From: Azonexus sp.
GTDB taxonomy: Bacteria > Pseudomonadota > Gammaproteobacteria > Burkholderiales > Rhodocyclaceae
Direction of reading: 5' to 3'
Assembly: GCA_031285115.1 (NCBI GenBank)
Contig: JAITWU010000308.1
Location: 1-8,871 of the forward strand
DNA: 8,871 bases
Numbering within the stretch: the first letter of the stretch is position 1; each line of letters begins with the position of its first letter. A program made the translations under genes and the position numbers. Positions 7,563-8,871 of this stretch are shown piece after piece. Below the pieces are notes generated by a model that was not told the origin of the DNA, did not search any database, and saw only the letters and a list, made by a program, of their open reading frames with translations.

Positions 7563-8792
7563 ATGAGCATTATCGAAGTTCAAGTCCCCCAGCTTTCCGA
7601 ATCCGTTGCCGAAGGCACGCTCGCTTCGTGGAAGAAAAAAATCGGCGAAGCCGTCAGCCGCGATGAAATCCTGATCGACATCGAGACCGACAAAGTCGTC
7701 CTCGAAGTGCCGTCGCCAGCGGCTGGCGTGCTGGTCGAGATCATCAAGGGCGATGGCGAAACCGTCGTTTCCGGCGAGTTGATCGCCAAGGTCGACACCG
7801 CCGCCACCGCCAGCGCCGCTGCTCCGGCAGCCACGCCCAAGGCCGCCCCGGCCAAGGCTGCCGCGCCCGCCGCCTCCGCCCCGGCAGGTACGGCCAGCCC
7901 GGCGGCGCGCAAGATCCTCGACGAAAAAGGCGTTGCCGCCGCCGATGTCGCTGGCTCCGGTCGTGGCGGTCGCGTCACCAAGGAAGACGCCGTTGCCGCC
8001 GCGCCCAAAGCCGCCGCTGCTGGCCCAACCGCCGCGCCTGCCCCGGCGGCCATCAGCATCACCGCCCCGGCCACCGGCGTCGATCTGCGCGAACGCGCCG
8101 AGCAGCGCGTGCCGATGACGCGGCTACGCGCCCGCATCGCCGAACGTCTGCTGCAATCGCAACAAACCAACGCCATCCTGACCACCTTCAACGAGGTGAA
8201 CATGGCCCCGGTCATGGCGCTGCGCAAACAATATGGCGAAAAATTCGAGAAAACCCACGGCGTCCGCCTCGGCTTCATGGGCTTCTTCGTCAAAGCTGCC
8301 TGCGCCGCCTTGCAGAAATATCCGATTGTGAACGCCTCGGTCGATGGCAACGACATCGTTTATCACGGCTATATCGACATCGGCATCGCCGTCGGCTCGC
8401 CGCGCGGCTTGGTCGTGCCGATTCTGCGCAATGCCGACCAGATGACGCTGGCCGAAATCGAGAAAAAGATTGCCGAATTCGGCAACAAGGCCAAGGACGG
8501 CAAGCTCTCCATCGAAGAACTGACCGGCGGCACCTTCTCCATTTCCAACGGCGGTATTTTTGGCTCGATGATGTCGACGCCGATCATCAACCCGCCGCAA
8601 TCGGCCATTCTCGGCATCCATGCCACCAAAGATCGCGCCGTGGTCGAAAACGGCCAGGTCGTCGTCCGCCCGATGAACTATCTGGCGCTCTCCTACGACC
8701 ACCGCATCATTGATGGCCGCGAAGCCGTGCTCAGTCTGGTGACCATGAAAGAAGCGATGGAAGACCCGTCGCGCCTCCTGCTCGGCGTTTGA
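7563..8792 (+). CDS. sucB: 2-oxoglutarate dehydrogenase E2 component, dihydrolipoyllysine succinyltransferase
   Basis: SucB (OdhB) is the structural core of the 2-oxoglutarate dehydrogenase complex and forms succinyl-CoA from the succinyl-lipoyl intermediate. It has 409 residues (E. coli 405). One lipoyl domain (about 1-77) carries the lipoylation Lys44 in IETDKVVLE. An Ala/Pro-rich mobile linker (about 78-108) leads to the peripheral-subunit-binding domain (about 110-146: [12 protein letters not shown]...[13 protein letters not shown]). A second Ala/Pro linker (about 147-172) precedes the acyltransferase domain, which ends in [11 protein letters not shown] with catalytic His380 and Asp384. 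GGAG at 7553-7556 is six bases before the ATG at 7563, which excludes an in-frame 26-codon extension overlapping sucA. A single lipoyl domain and the SYDHR-type core favour the succinyl- over the acetyl-transferase, as does the sucA neighbour. E3 is expected nearby but is not in the window. Confidence 0.97.
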   Translation: MSIIEVQVPQLSESVAEGTLASWKKKIGEAVSRDEILIDIETDKVVLEVPSPAAGVLVEIIKGDGETVVSGELIAKVDTAATASAAAPAATPKAAPAKAAAPAASAPAGTASPAARKILDEKGVAAADVAGSGRGGRVTKEDAVAAAPKAAAAGPTAAPAPAAISITAPATGVDLRERAEQRVPMTRLRARIAERLLQSQQTNAILTTFNEVNMAPVMALRKQYGEKFEKTHGVRLGFMGFFVKAACAALQKYPIVNASVDGNDIVYHGYIDIGIAVGSPRGLVVPILRNADQMTLAEIEKKIAEFGNKAKDGKLSIEELTGGTFSISNGGIFGSMMSTPIINPPQSAILGIHATKDRAVVENGQVVVRPMNYLALSYDHRIIDGREAVLSLVTMKEAMEDPSRLLLGV

Positions 8793-8807
8793 TTCGCGCC
8801 ACAAATT

Positions 8808-8871
8808 CTCCCTCTCCCCCTTGGGGGAGAGGGGCTGGGGGAGAGGGTGGCAGGCTGCCGCCCCCCTCACC
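8808..8871. repeat. REP-like palindromic intergenic element after sucB (continues past the window)
   Basis: Eighteen bases after the sucB stop, CCCTCTCCCCC (8810-8820) forms a perfect 11-bp palindrome with GGGGGAGAGGG (8823-8833) around a TT centre. GGGGGAGAGGG occurs again at 8837-8847, a direct repeat with 14-base period, so the left arm can pair with either copy. A further hairpin, GGGTGGCA (8845-8852) with TGCCGCCC (8856-8863), has a GGC loop and one G-T pair. The style resembles the CCCTCTCCCC/GGGGAGAGGG repeats scattered between genes in many proteobacteria. There is no T-tract, so this is not a standard intrinsic terminator; it could stabilise the 3' end of the sucB message. Family membership is from memory, not a search. 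Confidence 0.6.

Noticed and set aside
7800..8085. Ala/Pro-rich low-complexity stretches in sucB as possible repeat expansion
   Set aside because: These are the flexible linkers on either side of the subunit-binding domain, normal for E2 proteins of 2-oxoacid dehydrogenase complexes.
8124..8870. 248-codon open frame on the minus strand, opposite the end of sucB and the terminal repeat
   Set aside because: It overlaps the conserved catalytic domain of sucB, and its N-terminus would be encoded by the palindromic repeat. Composition is that of an antisense shadow.

Overview
This window carries core energy metabolism from a GC-rich Gram-negative bacterium, most probably a betaproteobacterium. 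Two things point there: the gene order sdhC-sdhD-sdhA-sdhB-sdhE-gltA-sucA-sucB, and the protein sequences, for example the [12 protein letters not shown] stretch in the 2-oxoglutarate dehydrogenase E1. An affiliation near Rhodocyclales is a guess from memory, not shown by the sequence. All genes are on the plus strand.

Layout: bases 1-116 hold the 3' end of sdhC. sdhD (113-460), sdhA (463-2247), sdhB (2260-2970) and sdhE (2970-3212) follow with overlaps or gaps of only a few bases, so these five are almost certainly one translationally coupled transcript. An 80-base spacer leads to gltA (3293-4591). A 105-base spacer with a perfect 13-bp hairpin separates gltA from sucA (4697-7537). sucB (7563-8792) starts 25 bases after sucA ends. 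The last 79 bases are an imperfectly repeated G/C-rich palindromic element that resembles intergenic REP-type repeats and runs off the window.

How the genes work together: citrate synthase (GltA) brings acetyl-CoA into the TCA cycle. SucA and SucB are E1 and E2 of the 2-oxoglutarate dehydrogenase complex; its E3, dihydrolipoamide dehydrogenase, is not in the window and may lie just downstream. SdhABCD oxidises succinate to fumarate and passes electrons to quinone in the membrane. SdhE assists covalent flavin attachment to SdhA.

Catalytic and cofactor-binding residues could be located in every gene, and none looks broken. I see no mobile element, RNA gene, CRISPR array, defence system or evident horizontal transfer. 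The points worth a second look are small: an Ala in place of Gly in the SdhE RGxxE motif, a hairpin after gltA whose U-tract lies on the minus-strand side, and the terminal repeat. I found no undescribed system here.
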